A stretch of DNA of 64,000 nucleotides, taken from positions 1-64,000 of the forward strand of contig JASANE010028067.1 in NCBI GenBank assembly GCA_030248225.1, written 5' to 3'. Source of the DNA: Trileptium ribeirensis. Taxonomy: Eukaryota; Nematoda; Enoplea; Enoplida; Thoracostomopsidae. The position numbers were made by a program, and so were the translations under genes. Below the pieces are notes generated by a model. That model did not search any database, was not told the origin of the DNA, and was given only the letters and a program-made list of their open reading frames with translations. Shown one piece after another: positions 1 through 12,069 of this stretch; position 1 is the stretch's first letter, and every line of letters starts with the position of its first letter.

Positions 1-50
1 GCTGTATGTACGCTCTCTACTTCGTTCAGTTACATACTATTGCTGAGACA

Positions 51-806
51 AGTTGAAGGCTGGAAAACAGAAAACCTACAAATATACTTTTTCACTTTAT
101 AATCTTTTGGCAACGTACCGTTATTTAGCATTAACGGAAGCGTAATCTCGGTGTAACTGAGGATGCAGGTGTAGCACCACCGTTAGCGTTACTCGAGCAA
201 TTGCAACAATTGTTGTATTCATTAAACAATCAGGTTCGCCACCACCACAACCGCCGCAGCCACTACTGCTATTGTATTATGACGTTGATGATGACGTTGA
301 TGTTGAGAACGTGGGTGATGATGATGATAATGATGATGATATGGATTTGTATATTGTTGTTGTGAATTTCCCGCTGTTGCTGCTGCTGCTATTGTTGAAG
401 CTGCTGCTGCACAGTTGTTCATTACAGGATTATCTTTGAGTATTGGTAGCGTGAGAACTGGAATACATAAGTGCTTGACTGAGTTCGTCCGATAATTTAC
501 TACCCGGTGGTGTGCTTTGATACATTAGGTCCATCAAATTTTCGCACGCTGTCCAGCGGTTGTTGCTGGATGTAACAGGTAATTGTTAGGATTTGGTGGT
601 GGACAAGTACCTGGTAATGGTGGGAGCAGTGCACCAGGGTAAAGGAAATGGTGGCCACTTTGAAGGGTGACACGATAATGCTGCCATAAGTGCCTGCTGC
701 TGATCAGCGCATCCGCCGCCGGCAGACTTCATGAGCAATTCTGATTGTTTTGTGTTTATTTTGATTCATATGTATACGACGACATCGTCAAGCCAGATTT
801 GCCAGA
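51..806 (-). pseudogene. Inverted, indel-ridden partial copy of the semaphorin-like terminal exon
   Basis: The reverse complement of this stretch matches 1225-1978, the cytoplasmic-tail coding part and first bases after the stop of the exon on the + strand. Identity is very high over long runs but is broken by clustered small indels and short scrambled patches, for example one T fewer in the poly-T near 90 and altered bases near 150, 215 and 455. The frame is therefore destroyed and only a 66-codon antisense piece stays open at 222-422. The pattern fits a recent inverted duplication, or an uncorrected fold-back read joined into the assembly. It is not an independent gene. Confidence 0.8.
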
Positions 807-1057
807 CTCTTAGCTCAATGCGCGTCAATACGATAAGTCATTGGTACGAAAATACAGGTTATTCTTCAGAAGTGGAGGGGGTCGGTACACAATAGTAAAT
901 GGTGTCGTACATTTGCGTATATGTTATATCGATCATATAAGTTTTTCTTGTCTGTCAGTAAAGCGGGATGGCACCCCCCTTCTCTTTTCCCCCTGGTACG
1001 ACACCCTGCTAGTAGTACATTGCCACATAGTAGTAGTCTTAACTTTTTTTGTTTCAG

Positions 1058-1953
1058 AAGTCTGGCCACGCAGTTCTCGTGCTCAATCACCGCTAATCTA
1101 TGGTCATGAATCGATGGCAATTGCAGTCGTAGCATCGTTGGCCATTGCTTTGCTGCTCGGATTTGGTATTGGTTATCGCGTATCGCGCTGGCAGTTTCTG
1201 GCAAATGCATCCGGTGGCAGTTCGTCTGGCAAATCTGGCTCGACCACGTCGTCGTATACATATGAATCAACACAAAACAATCAGAATTCGCTCATGAAGT
1301 CTGCCGGCGGCGGATGCGCTGATCAGCAGCAGGCACTTATGGCAGCATCATCGTGTCACCCTTCAAGTGGGCCACCATTTTCCGGACCCGGCGCACCGCT
1401 CCCACCATTACCAGGTACTTGTCCACCACCAAATCCTAACAATTACCTGTTACATCCAGCAACAACCGCTGCACAGCGTGCAAATTTGATGGACCTAATG
1501 TATCAAAGCACACCACCGGGTAGTAAATTATCGGACGAACTCAGTCAAGCACTTATGTATTCCAGTTTACACGAATCGATACTCAAAGATAATCCTGTAA
1601 TGAACAACTGTGCAGCAGCAGCTTCAACAATAGCAGCAGCAGCAACAGCGGGAAATTCACAACAACAATATACAAATCCATATCATCATCATTATCATCA
1701 TCATCACCCACGCTATCCTCAACATCAACGTCATCATCAACGTCATAATACAAATAGCAGTAGTGGCTGCGGCGGTTGTGGTGGTGGTGGCGAACCTGAT
1801 TGTTCTACGAGCAACAATTGTTGCAATTGCTCGAGTAACGCTAACGGTGGTGCTACACCTGCATCCTCAGTTACACCGAGTATGATGCTTCCGTTAATGC
1901 TAAATAACGGTACGTTGCCAAAAGATTATAAAGTGAAAAAAGTATATTTGTAG
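1058..1953 (+). CDS. Terminal exon of a single-pass transmembrane protein, probably class-1 semaphorin-like
   Basis: A pyrimidine-rich tract ending in CAG at 1051-1057 is a good 3' splice site, so the exon most likely starts at 1058, and the open frame further upstream is intron. The frame runs to TAG at 1951-1953, about 298 codons. It encodes a short juxtamembrane segment, a hydrophobic membrane span (1114-1176, MAIAVV...GFGIGY) followed by basic RVSRW, then a cytoplasmic tail of about 250 residues. The tail has Gly/Ser-rich, proline-rich (PPLPGTCPPP), alanine-, histidine- and Cys/Gly-rich tracts and a conserved-looking basic C-terminus (KDYKVKKVYL). A membrane span directly before a long low-complexity tail with a KKVYL end recalls invertebrate Sema-1a, an axon-guidance ligand/receptor. 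The sema, PSI and Ig domains would lie on exons outside the window, so the family call is inference. Any transmembrane receptor with such a tail is an alternative. Confidence 0.5.
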
Positions 1954-1985
1954 GTTTTCTGTTTTCCAGCCTTCAACTCGTTTCC

Positions 1986-1991
1986 AATAAA
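1986..1991 (+). promoter_or_regulatory. Candidate poly-A signal AATAAA
   Basis: AATAAA lies 33 bases after the stop codon of the semaphorin-like exon. It is very close to the stop, so a more distal signal could be used instead (for example an AATAAA near 3512). Confidence 0.3.
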
Positions 1992-2582
1992 CGCGGTTAG
2001 TTCGTATCCAGGGCCGGCATTCTCAGCAACAACCTGAGGGACGGAGCTGATTGCAAAGGAGTTTGCGAATAGCGGATAGCACTGGTCTATAACTACATCC
2101 TCTGGAAGATTCATATTAGATTTGTGTGCGATTTAACTTTGTTGGAAGCCTATTTAGTTGGCTGACATTTTGCAGCCTGCTTCCTTCGCAAAAACGTTCG
2201 TTTTACTGTAAGGTCATGAATACAATTCACAACGATAAATGCATTTGTACAATGTATTATTCGTTCTAAAGTCGAAATTGAACAGCGTCGTTGTATGTAG
2301 ACTCATAATTAGTAAATACTATTGGTACATACCATTTAATATTATGGTATTCAGTGGCGTTCATGCACTGCTTCCCTCAACTTGAGAATCAGCATTGTAC
2401 GCTCATTCCAGTATCGACATTTAAGCTCTGGGCTTTTGCGTTGTTGACTTCGTTAGAAGCTGTTTAATTGCAAAATTTGGAAGTCTTACACTATAATTTC
2501 AGCACATATGTATATGTATATAAATTTGAAGTAACATTGTGTATATAAACATTGCATCTGTAGCGGAGCGAGGCCGCGCTAC

Positions 2583-2915
2583 ATGCTCAGGGCATATCCC
2601 ATGATCAGCTGCTCGATTCAAAGGATGAGATTATCATCTCCCGATGGTGAATGTATGGAACGGCATCAAATTACAAAAGAACTGAAGGGACAAGCACAGA
2701 CGACACTGCAGGCTTGTAGGGGACGTCATACAAGCGTGAACCATCTAAGCGGAAACATGACGCGTAATCAAGGTTATGGTATTGTTCAATTTGATTCCAG
2801 TTATAATAATATTAGCATCACAGCGTATTCAGATTCAGAGGTCTCCATCGTTCCCACAGTACACATGCGGAATGTTATGGTAGTGTATGCCGACACACCG
2901 CACAGCAATTACTAA
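2583..2915 (+). other. Unrecognised 110-codon open frame
   Basis: The frame follows an acceptor-like sequence (TGCTCAG) and has non-repetitive, protein-like composition in its second half, with mixed polar and hydrophobic residues and no low complexity. I recognise no domain. It could be an alternative last exon of the semaphorin-like gene, an unrelated small gene, or chance. Only a transcript or a conserved homologue would decide. Confidence 0.15.
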
Positions 2916-2919
2916 CTAG

Positions 2920-5900
2920 CCGTCAAGATCATTTCAACTGTCAACTTAAATATAAGGTTAAGTGCTCTTATTGGACTAACTTTTTAACTGATTGTATTAT
3001 ATACTTATCGTAGACTTTTCGTTGAGATAAGGGCCCTACACACATGTCTTTGGAAAACTGAAAACCGCTAGTGATACGGAGGTTCTAAAAGAGAGAGATA
3101 TTTTTTGTGTATTGTGCTCTACGATGGTGATGTTTGAATGCAATACAAAACTGTTTTATTCACAACGTTTTGGTCACAATATATGTCGCTATTTATATAT
3201 GTTAATGTGAAAAATTGACTCTGTTATTGATGCTTTGTCTCAAACAAGAATAATTGGATCATCATTTATCCTGCATTTAGAGTTTTATATGTGCGGTTCT
3301 GGCGAATTCAAGCCAATGTCGTAGCACGAGGTTTGAACAGTTACACTACGTAGTCGTGCAATGTAACATCTGAAAGCGCGCCAAACTGCGGTATAACCGA
3401 AAATGTGTGTGACATAGTTGTAGCATAGTTATATGTATCATATATACTATTTTACAATTATATGACAAATGAAATATTTTGCTGTTGTCATTTTACCCGT
3501 ATACTTGCAATAAATAAACCAACTTGGTTTAAGGTCCATCAATGAATGTTTTACATGTATTAAAAACGTATTGTTTACCTACCTTTGATCTAATAATTAT
3601 ATACCGTTTATGTTTGGAAATAGTTAGTGGATAAAAGCGATGTTTTAAAACTCAACGGTCCCATCGGATCCACGAGTACGTTAAATGATCAATTTTCTCG
3701 TGTATTTCTACACACGATTATATTTTTCAATGAATATAGTTTACTCACACAAATAAGGTTGCATAACTTACAGCAACAACAATTTGACAATTAACTGCAA
3801 ATATGGAAGTGGGTATGGTCAGTAATACAGTAATTTATAGTCAAGTTCTAAATAAACAGATAATTCACAGTTTAACCTGATATACGTTAAATCAAAGATT
3901 TCTAACTACAATCATTTTGCCAAATCATTTTGGTCAAACAAAAGATTTTATTGTTGCCCCGATGCTTGAAAAATTCAAACTTTTGGATTTTTGGCTGTAA
4001 AAATAACCAAGGCTATGTGGGGTATCTTGAGTTTTATGCTAAACGAAAATGCTTAGAAAAAGACTTTTCTTGCATCTAACCCGACAATTGGCTATCAATG
4101 AATTGGTGTTATGGCACATAAACACGCTGTGTGTGCTTGCTGTCTGTGTTTTATTGACGAGGCTGCACGATGTGGACGCGACCCACGGAGACACATTGCA
4201 GCCGAGCTCACCGATGCTGCACCAGACACTTTAAATTGTGGTAATATCCGATTCGGATCGGAGAAAATGGTGCGTGCTATTTTGGATCGGATTCGGCTAT
4301 TAGCGAATATCAGGCATGTAGTGTACACATGCACACTATTTAAAATACATGTGCAATTCGGATCGGAAGCAGTGTGGACACGGCCTGTGTTTTGAACGTG
4401 GTTTATAATTTACCTCCTATAATATCATAAATGCATTTCATTGTTATTAGTAATTTTTATTAATGTTTAAGTTTATTTTTGATATGAACGAAAAAGTAGC
4501 ATTTAAAGTGTTGAATTTTAACTGTAGCATTTAAAATACTGCTTTTGGATCAAAATTTCACTTTGGGTTTTGTGTTTCCGCGGATAGGTATATATTATAC
4601 AGGTACATCGTAATGGTAAAACTTAGAGAGTTGGTATTCTGCAAACGCTGTACCAATCAGGCGTGGATCATGCAAAGTTCCAATCTTTCCAGTGTATCAC
4701 GTCAAATTTTTCATACCACGAATATTCGTATACCTAATATTTTAGCTCAAGACTAAGGCCAAGCCTAAGAGAAAACCGAAGCCAATGCTAGGCTTACAAC
4801 TAAACTTTTCGTGTTTATCTTAAGTTTCAAGCACTCCCTCTCTTTTAAGGGAAAACTAGACATGATGTCTAGGCACTTCATTGTATTCAAGAAGCATTAT
4901 TTAGTCGCAGACGTAACTTGCCAGAAAGTCAAAGCTTCAAAATTTATTCACTTTGTCGTACTGTCATTGATATTATATTAAAAAGAAGTACATTCAGTCA
5001 TTACCTATATATTTCTCTTGTGTCAAATTGCTTCAAAGATGTATTTTTGTTACTGTTTTCTTAATTTTAGTATGTAAAATGCAAATATCTTTGTCCACCT
5101 TAAATATTTATATGGATGGCGGCTGTCACCAAACCAAAGGTGAGAGCTTTAGCCGGGCAAATAGCGAATGAGCGTTTTTATTAACTTCCAGAAAATATCC
5201 AGAACGTGAAAAGACGTATAAAAACTACTTAAACTTTTACTTTCAAAGCCGAAACAATCTGTTAGTATATAAGTGTCGAAGGAACGTCGAGCAAACAGCT
5301 CGTATTACTTGGAAATTCTATTACAGTTGGGGCAAATAAATTTATTACTTCAATTCGTAATCATATAGCTTTGAATTTTTGAGTTTGTAAGTAAAACGCA
5401 TGCTATTCCGTTCTCCACATACTAAGCCTAAGCTTCGCATCTTACAAATAACTTCGGCCATAGAGTATCCAAGGCCCGTTGGATCAGGGGATAGATAGTC
5501 TCGGCGGAGTGTTGGTAAGGTACGGCGAATGGTAGCTTTAGAGCAGGAGGCTAGATTGTGAAATTAAAAGTTTATAGTTTTTTCGCAATTTTGCTACCTT
5601 TTATCCAAATGTTTACTAATTTGTAACGGTTTTCTCCAATTTTCCGCCATGTTTCCAAAGTTTCGGAAATTATTCCGCGGGGCTTCGTCCCGCGTGGGCG
5701 AGGGATAGGGCGCGGATCCTTGAAGGGGGCAAGTGTGGCTTAAGGGAGTTGGGGTATAAAATTTATACGGTTTAAAAGGTTGACTAATCTAGTATAGATC
5801 AGTTGTGATGCACTACTTGGTAACTCTGAAGGAGTATACCTTTATTGCATGTTGCACCCGAATTGGATGATTCACTTGAAAAAATATTAACACATACATA

Positions 5901-6420
5901 GGATATATTATGGTAGGCGGAGAATTTGTTCGTTTTAGGACGGATGCAATGTGACCACAAATCGGAAGCCAAGTAAGAGTATTACAGAATCAAACCGTTT
6001 CTTCTTTTGTTTTTATCTAAAGATTTCTATCATTTAATTTGTATTTTGTTCAATGTTTTGTCTTGCTGTATGTTACATTTTGTATTAAAAGCGTATTGAA
6101 ATAAAAATAATATATAGTGTATGCGTTCATGTCATAAAGCATAGAACCAATTGAAACGTAACTTTGATAGCACTATATTAGTGAACGCTCTCCTCAACAT
6201 GTTCTCCAATTGGTTCTCAAAACATAGCAACTATTGTCAAAGCGATAAAGTGTTTTCAACTATCTACTTTGAAGGACGCGTATGATCTATAGGAGCCAGA
6301 CGTTTAGGATGGTTTGACTCGTACGAATGGTCGGTAGCATGCTGAAATACTGCAACCACTACACTATCGCTTATTAGCGTGGGCTATATCAGCGAAATGT
6401 GCACTGCTTGTCGTAATGCT
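2920..6420. other. Non-coding stretch, no gene recognised
   Basis: AT-rich sequence with many stops in all frames. It holds three spaced ATTCGGATCGGA motifs around 4250-4370 and degenerate CTAAGCC patches near 4750-4790 and 5427-5440. There is one short GC hairpin at 5677-5693 (GCGGG stem around a CTTCG loop). The small open frames at 4049-4395 look like chance. Confidence 0.4.
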
Positions 6421-6514
6421 CCGTGGTACTAGGAGCCAAAAATTTGAAGGTGCCCGAGGAAAAACCGCTTTACTATCGAGACCCCTACCTACAAAACGAA
6501 CCCCTCAAACCCAC

Positions 6515-7295
6515 AAACGGTTCTTTTCCATTATCCCCCAGCCCGAATTTGGTCAATTTTGAAGATACAGAGCTGATTTTGGTATCAATCGATTCAGCTC
6601 GATGAGGCGGTTCAGAAAATACTCATTTTACCCATATCCCTGAAAATTTTTTCGATTTTTTGAGGTCCCAATGGTACGTCCCCCTTGGGAACACTAAAAA
6701 TTTTTTCTTCGGAATATGGTCATGTTTGGTACCATTCGACTCGGCTTGATGAGAGAAATCTACTGGTGTGTAGTATATTGAAATCTACGCCACCGTTAGA
6801 AAGTTATGAGGGCCCAAGTAACCCTGAGGGGCGAAAATAAAATGCAGGCCATGCCGTTCTCGATATACTAAGCCTAAGCCTTAGTCTTAGCCTAAGCTAA
6901 GGTCCTTATATGAGACATACACTAAGCCTAAGCCTAACCTCCGAACCCCTGCTCTAAGCTGTTCCTTTTTGTAACGTTATAACTTACCGCACGGTTACTT
7001 AGACCCTCATAACTTTCTAACGGTGGTGTAGATTTCAATATACTACACACCAGTAGATTTCTCTCATCAAGCCGAGTGGAATTGTACCAAACATGACCAT
7101 ATTTCAAAGAAAAAAATTTTGGACTCTTGAGGAGGAGCCATTGGGACCTCTAAAAATCTAAAAAAATTTTCAGGAATATGGGCAGGATGAGTATTTTCTG
7201 TACCGCCTGATCGAGCTGAATCGATTGGTACCAAAATCAGCTCTGTATCGAACAAATACAGGCCGGGGGATAATGGAAAATAACCCTCAAAATTC
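6515..7295. repeat. Large inverted repeat, arms 6515-6824 and 6992-7295
   Basis: The left arm read forward matches the right arm read in reverse complement over about 300 bases with scattered mismatches and indels. The central stretch 6788-6824 pairs nearly perfectly with 6992-7030 (shared GATTTCAATATACTACACAC). The loop of about 165 bases holds TTAGGC-like motifs. The open frames called in the arms are each other's mirror and are not genes. Confidence 0.85.
6868..6938 (-). repeat. Degenerate TTAGGC-type interstitial motif
   Basis: Repeated CTAAGC / CCTAAG units, in reverse complement TTAGGC, occur in two clusters (6868-6900 and 6921-6938) in the loop of the surrounding inverted repeat. TTAGGC is the nematode telomere hexamer. 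The units are interrupted by CTTAGT variants, so this is at most a decayed interstitial tract or a transposon-borne motif. Confidence 0.45.
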
Positions 7296-7435
7296 CGCCA
7301 TGTCAAGGTGACAACAATTAAAATTTCGACATTCTTACAGAATATGAAGCTGGAGAGAAAGGCAAACAGTTAGTAGCAGCTAAAACTGTAGGTTTTTGGG
7401 AACGGGGAGCTCCAGGATCGAGTTTTCTCGGACTT

Positions 7436-7525
7436 AAAACGGATTTGACGATGAATATGCAATAACGGTACGCAGCTGCATGACGCGATTTTCTAACACC
7501 ATGCCCATACTGTAACAGCCCGAGT
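7436..7525 (+). repeat. Fragment of a dispersed retroelement leader repeat
   Basis: The sequence around CAGCTGCATG...CTAACACCATGCCCATAC matches the start of two longer copies at 42460 and 51538. The latter sits just 3' of a Lys-type primer-binding site, so this is probably a fragment of the same element's leader. Confidence 0.5.
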
Positions 7526-7590
7526 TTTGATCGAATCTTCAATATTCAAAATCAGGCCACAGGGGCCTCAAATTTCAATGGATAAAAGGG

Positions 7591-7773
7591 CGATCGGATA
7601 CAGGTGGAGCGTGGTCCGGACTATAACTTGTGCATTATTGTTCGTTGTTATAAAATAAACTTCATGTCATCATTGTATTGTATTGATACGGTCACGCTCC
7701 ACCAGCCCGAGGTGCACGGGGTGATTACGCACCAAAAGGGAATCCAAAATCTCATGATTAGGGTATCCGATCG
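7591..7773 (-). repeat. Short palindromic element, copy 1 (antisense to copy 2)
   Basis: The ends form a perfect 11-bp inverted repeat (CGATCGGATAC at 7591-7601; GTATCCGATCG at 7763-7773). Nested one base inside the left end is a second perfect 11-bp pair (GGTGGAGCGTG at 7603-7613; CACGCTCCACC at 7693-7703). A third small GGTGC/GCACC hairpin lies between the second pair and the far end. The same three-stem architecture with matching spacing occurs at 11869-12062 in the opposite orientation. It could be a MITE or a structured RNA. The protein frames here are chance. Confidence 0.7.
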
Positions 7774-7789
7774 ATCCCAGGTGATCATG

Positions 7790-9905
7790 GTTTATAAACA
7801 ATAAAACATTTGTGTAATTTGTTTGTATTTTAGTGCGGTACGGATGCGTAGACGAGTCGGCCGGAGACAAGGGGAAAGATTTCGCAATTTGATTTAACTT
7901 TAATTTGATTTAACAATTCGCAAACTTTGTTGATTCGGTGCCCCAAGGTCGATTCCGGTGCGCATCCGTCGGCCGTAACATATATATACGTACTTGCTAT
8001 TTGTTTTAATGTATACCGTGTACGCGTCCGGATGTCAGGATGGGTCGGGGTGTTGTACAAAACCCTCATGACAAAACGCGTTTTTGAGCTTCCTAATGTT
8101 TTGGGACCTGGGAAGATCTATCCTGACACGCCGGCGGAGTAAAACGAGCTATCTAGGATATTGTGGGATATCGTGAATACATGAAATAAGAGATAAATTG
8201 ACTTAGAGATTTTCATTTTCAAAGGGTGTACAAAATTGGAAATTTTGGGGGTTTTATGTATAGCGAACCACAACTGGGACATTAAATTATCATTAAGGAC
8301 CTTTAAGGCTTCAGAATTGTGCTTGCGGGTCAACCTAACCCAACCCGTAAGTACTTATGGACCCTCAACTTAGCGTTTAAACTCCCAAATTTTCGGGCTC
8401 TAAATCACTACATATCAAACCAAAACTCCCCGATTTTTGAGCCCCGCACCTAAATTGGGCCCTATACTAACCATTTCACCGAAAACCGGGGCCATCCACC
8501 CCAACGGATCTGTGCAGGATTCCCATAACCCAATCGGGATCCAAAATTTCCCTATCGGGCACGCATTTTTCTGCCTTTTACGGGCCTCCTATGGTACCTA
8601 CATTAAATTCAAGCTTCTCATAAGCAGGCGACCAGCCAGGCCATGGATATGATCCCGCCCCCGGCCGCCTGCTCCTTTCCTTTCCTGAAATATAGACAAA
8701 AATCTACAAAAATCCTAGCTTATATATAGCGCCTAAAGCGCTTTTATATGTTGCCAAGCTGAATGTACTACGACCAGTTCTGGCCCTAAGCGATCCCAGC
8801 TGCACCACTCTCAATTTCCGCGGTGGTGCCCGGACAACCCCGGCTTACACGATTTCCCGGTGGACCCAGGTCTGACCTAGAGAAACCGCTTAGCTTAGCA
8901 GGCTCCCGGCGGGTTTACCAGGGTGTTCGGCCTGGCCCCTATAGTGGCCCACGTATCTAGTGGTATGGAGGTCCCCCTGAGGGAGGGTCATCCCCTAAGC
9001 CTGCTCTCAGGTAATGAGGCTGACCCGTCGTTCCCTCTAGTTCCACTATTTGGTTAGAAGCTGTGGCCTTGGGAAATCTCTTGGTTCGCGGACATGAGAT
9101 ACCCTACCCTAATCTACCGGATGGGTCATTCCTCCACACCGACTAACGATTTAATGCGGGGATAAACAGGGGGACGGGACGCTAACAGGGCGAGAGGGGG
9201 TGCGAGCACTGACAGGACTTGGAAGTTGCGGGGAAGTGATATGCAAGCGAAGACGGGGATTGAAATTTGAGTTGCTCTTTGCTTATCGTAGGAAGGGTTC
9301 CTAGTTATTCCAAAAAGTAAAAGGAGTAGCTAGAGTTTTCCTAAAATAGTGTTCCTTATCGATTTCGCCTAAGAAAATTGCACACGTCAGATATTTATTT
9401 TGGGGCGCTCCCTCTTTTGATAACATAGTAGTTCAACAGACAAAGAAAAATTTTTTAAAGCAACGATATTATAATGTTGTTGCAATGCACCTCTCAACGC
9501 TACCTAGGTTATGATTGAAGGAAACTTCTTCGCCTCCATGGCCTTACCAAATTTTTGAGCCATGGAAAATCGTTTGCACTCAGGAACGAAGTTTCCTAGA
9601 ACACGAATGCCGTTCTTGGCACAGCCGGTCCCTAAACTAATTTGAGAGCTACTGTCTTTTAGTAAGTGTCGGCCCAAATTTGGATGACGAAACGATGTTT
9701 GGTGAGCCCGCTAGGTCTCTTTTAGAAACGCGGAACCCTTTACCCAAAATTTTGCTATCTGAACCTTAAGCTTCGTTACGCTCCTCATTAGAAAAGCACG
9801 TGCCTAGCTGTGTTTCTGACTACCCTCCCATAATTTCTTCCGTCAGATGCATTTCTGAAATTTTCCTATGAATTCTCTTCCACTCGAATCTGCTCGACTT
9901 AACTA
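7790..9905. other. No gene recognised; GC-richer block at 8640-9250
   Basis: Apart from short chance frames nothing coding is seen. From about 8640 to 9250 the base composition turns GC-richer (many GGG/CCC runs), unlike the AT-rich flanks. This could be the untranslated part of a retroelement, but I find no LTR pair or coding domain to support that. Confidence 0.35.
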
Positions 9906-9910
9906 ATAAG

Positions 9911-10510
9911 GCGCGGCCCAGCACTTGTGGGAGCGCGGGGCATCCGTTGGACGCCACAGCACCCACAAGGGCTGCCCTTTAGTGCTTAGGCCTACGCGAG
10001 AAAACTTTCGGAAGCTCACTGTGTGTAATCCCGGGCGAGCACCTTCCACGCGTCCGCTGTGTGAAGGGCCCATCCAGGTTAGTCCCGAATGCGGTGCACT
10101 CGTTGATCCTACGAAATTTTGTAAAAATGACAGCTCTCCATCCGGCTAAACGAACACTTGTAAACAACTAATTTCTTAATAAAACTTCAAAACAGTCCTA
10201 AATACGTCCACCGAGCACTGCAAAATACCACCCGGCGGACGGGAAACCAGTCGAGAACACCTGTGCCCCCTCTCCCTTTTTCTCCAAAATTTTGAACCCA
10301 ATTTTTATTCGCTTCTGTCCAAAATTCAGCCCCCTCTTCCCCCCAACGCGGGCGCAGCACTTACGGGAGCACGAGACATCCATTGGACGCCCCAGCACCC
10401 GCAAGGGCTGCCCCTGGTCCTATGCTCGAACACAGAAAACTCGAAAAGTATCGGAAAATCCCAGGCGGGACTCTTCCGCACGGCTGCATGCCGAAGAGCC
10501 CACCCGGGCG
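9911..10510 (+). repeat. Direct repeat of about 160 bp, copies 9911-10075 and 10351-10510
   Basis: Both copies share GCAGCACTT.YGGGAGC, CATCCRTTGGACGCC.CAGCACCCRCAAGGGCTGCCC and a following CCCGGGCG-type end, about 440 bases apart. The copies differ by roughly a quarter of their bases and neither has a stable frame. The element family is not recognised. Confidence 0.65.
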
Positions 10511-11868
10511 AAAACGCAGAAAAGAGCTAAAGCAAAACAAGCGAAACGCGTAAATTTGGCGACAGCCGCCAAAACGAGCAAGCCTTACGAGTGCAGAGCT
10601 CGACTGGTCCCATTTTTCCAGCCGCGTCTATCCCTTTTATATCGACTGTTGCCCCCCTTTCGTTGCCGCCGCATACTCTAGACGCGCAAATTTTCAAAAC
10701 TTTGAAAACGTACCAATATGCCATACCAATAAAATAAGCCCTACTTAGAAATATACCAAACTTTGAAAATATACCGTCATATATGTATTACAACAAAAGC
10801 GTAGCGACAAAAAAATATAACAATGTTACCCTGGCTGCTGCATACACTAAACCAACCCTTGATGGGCGCTCGACAACAACAACAGAATGGCCAACAGCAT
10901 ACGTGGCCGAGGCTCGCCAAGAAAACAAAACCGCCCGCTGGTCGGTGCGGCAAAATTTTAGCAGAAAAATATAACGGCGCCCAGGGTGCCGTTTTCTCAT
11001 AGGGATATCGGCACATTTTTGCCGATATCTCAAGATCTAAAAACAGTAGGCGGCCGGGGGCAGGACCAGAATTATGCCCTGGCAGGTCGGCTACTGATGA
11101 AATTTAATTTGTTATTGTATCTTTTATAGGAGGCCCGCTAGAGGCCCTTTTAGGAGGAAATTATGCCGAATTTTTATGTCCCTTTTGAGTTTAGGGGATC
11201 CTGAGCGGACCCGTGGGGGCGGGCGGCCCCGGTTTTCATCTAACCAGTTAGGGTGGGACCCAACAAGTGTCCCGGGTTCTAAAAATCGTGAAGTTTAGAT
11301 TATTTTGGGTACCCTTTGGGGCTTGGAAAATTTGAGGTTTAAGTGTCCGTTTAGGGATCCGTAAGTATTTAGGGGATCCAAAATTTTAGACCCGCCGGGG
11401 TGATTTGGCACCCCAGTAGAGTCCTTAAGAGTATTTAAGCACCCCCGGTACCTTAAACTTTGTGAGAGATCCAAGAATCGAATTTTCGCGTTGCACCCTA
11501 AAATAGTAACTTGAAAATTTTGTACCCAAGATTTGCTCCTACTAAGGCCCGAAAACTTTATTCCAATACGTACGTACAAGTTGCGGCCCTCATCCTGTCA
11601 ACCCTTGACTACTTATGTAAGTTATAGATACATGATACGCAATATAGGCACAGCAGATATCATATGATTTCCCGCTACTCTTCGGCGTGGGCGCTGGGAT
11701 CGGCCCAGGGCGACCAGTTTTCGTGTAACACCAGAAAGTTCTGAAACATCCATTGGTCCCCGGCCTCTCCCAACGCACACCCGTCCCTTACAACAAATAT
11801 AACATCATGTATATGATACACAAAATAGTTTATGTGCAAAACAGTACATCCATTTGTTTCTTGAGGAT
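10511..11868. other. No gene recognised
   Basis: Short open frames on both strands overlap one another and have no recognisable domain. The base composition is mixed, with AT-rich 10690-10830 and GC-rich patches near 11040-11240. Confidence 0.35.
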
Positions 11869-12062
11869 CGACCGGACACCCCTAACAGTGATTCCTTCTT
11901 TCAAAGTTGGTGCCAAAATCACCCCGGGCACCTTCGGGCGGTGGAGTGTGACCATACAAATACAGTATAAACGAAGTACAATTGTTTATTTTTATAACAA
12001 CAGTCATGACACTATACAATTATCATTTCATAAGGAGGCCACACTCCACCAGTGTCCGGTCG
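11869..12062 (+). repeat. Short palindromic element, copy 2
   Basis: Outer 11-bp perfect inverted repeat CGACCGGACAC (11869-11879) and GTGTCCGGTCG (12052-12062). Inner 11-bp pair GGTGGAGTGTG (11940-11950) and CACACTCCACC (12040-12050). A third hairpin GGTGCC/GGCACC lies at about 11910-11933. Compared with copy 1, the outer stem differs at two base pairs and the inner stem at one, each changed on both sides so that pairing is kept. The loop sequence (including TATAACAAC) is also homologous. Confidence 0.75.
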
Positions 12063-12069
12063 TCCATTC

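Noticed and set aside
866..1273. 135-codon minus-strand frame opposite the semaphorin-like exon
   Set aside because: It overlaps the intron and the membrane-span coding part of the + strand exon and has no protein-like features of its own.
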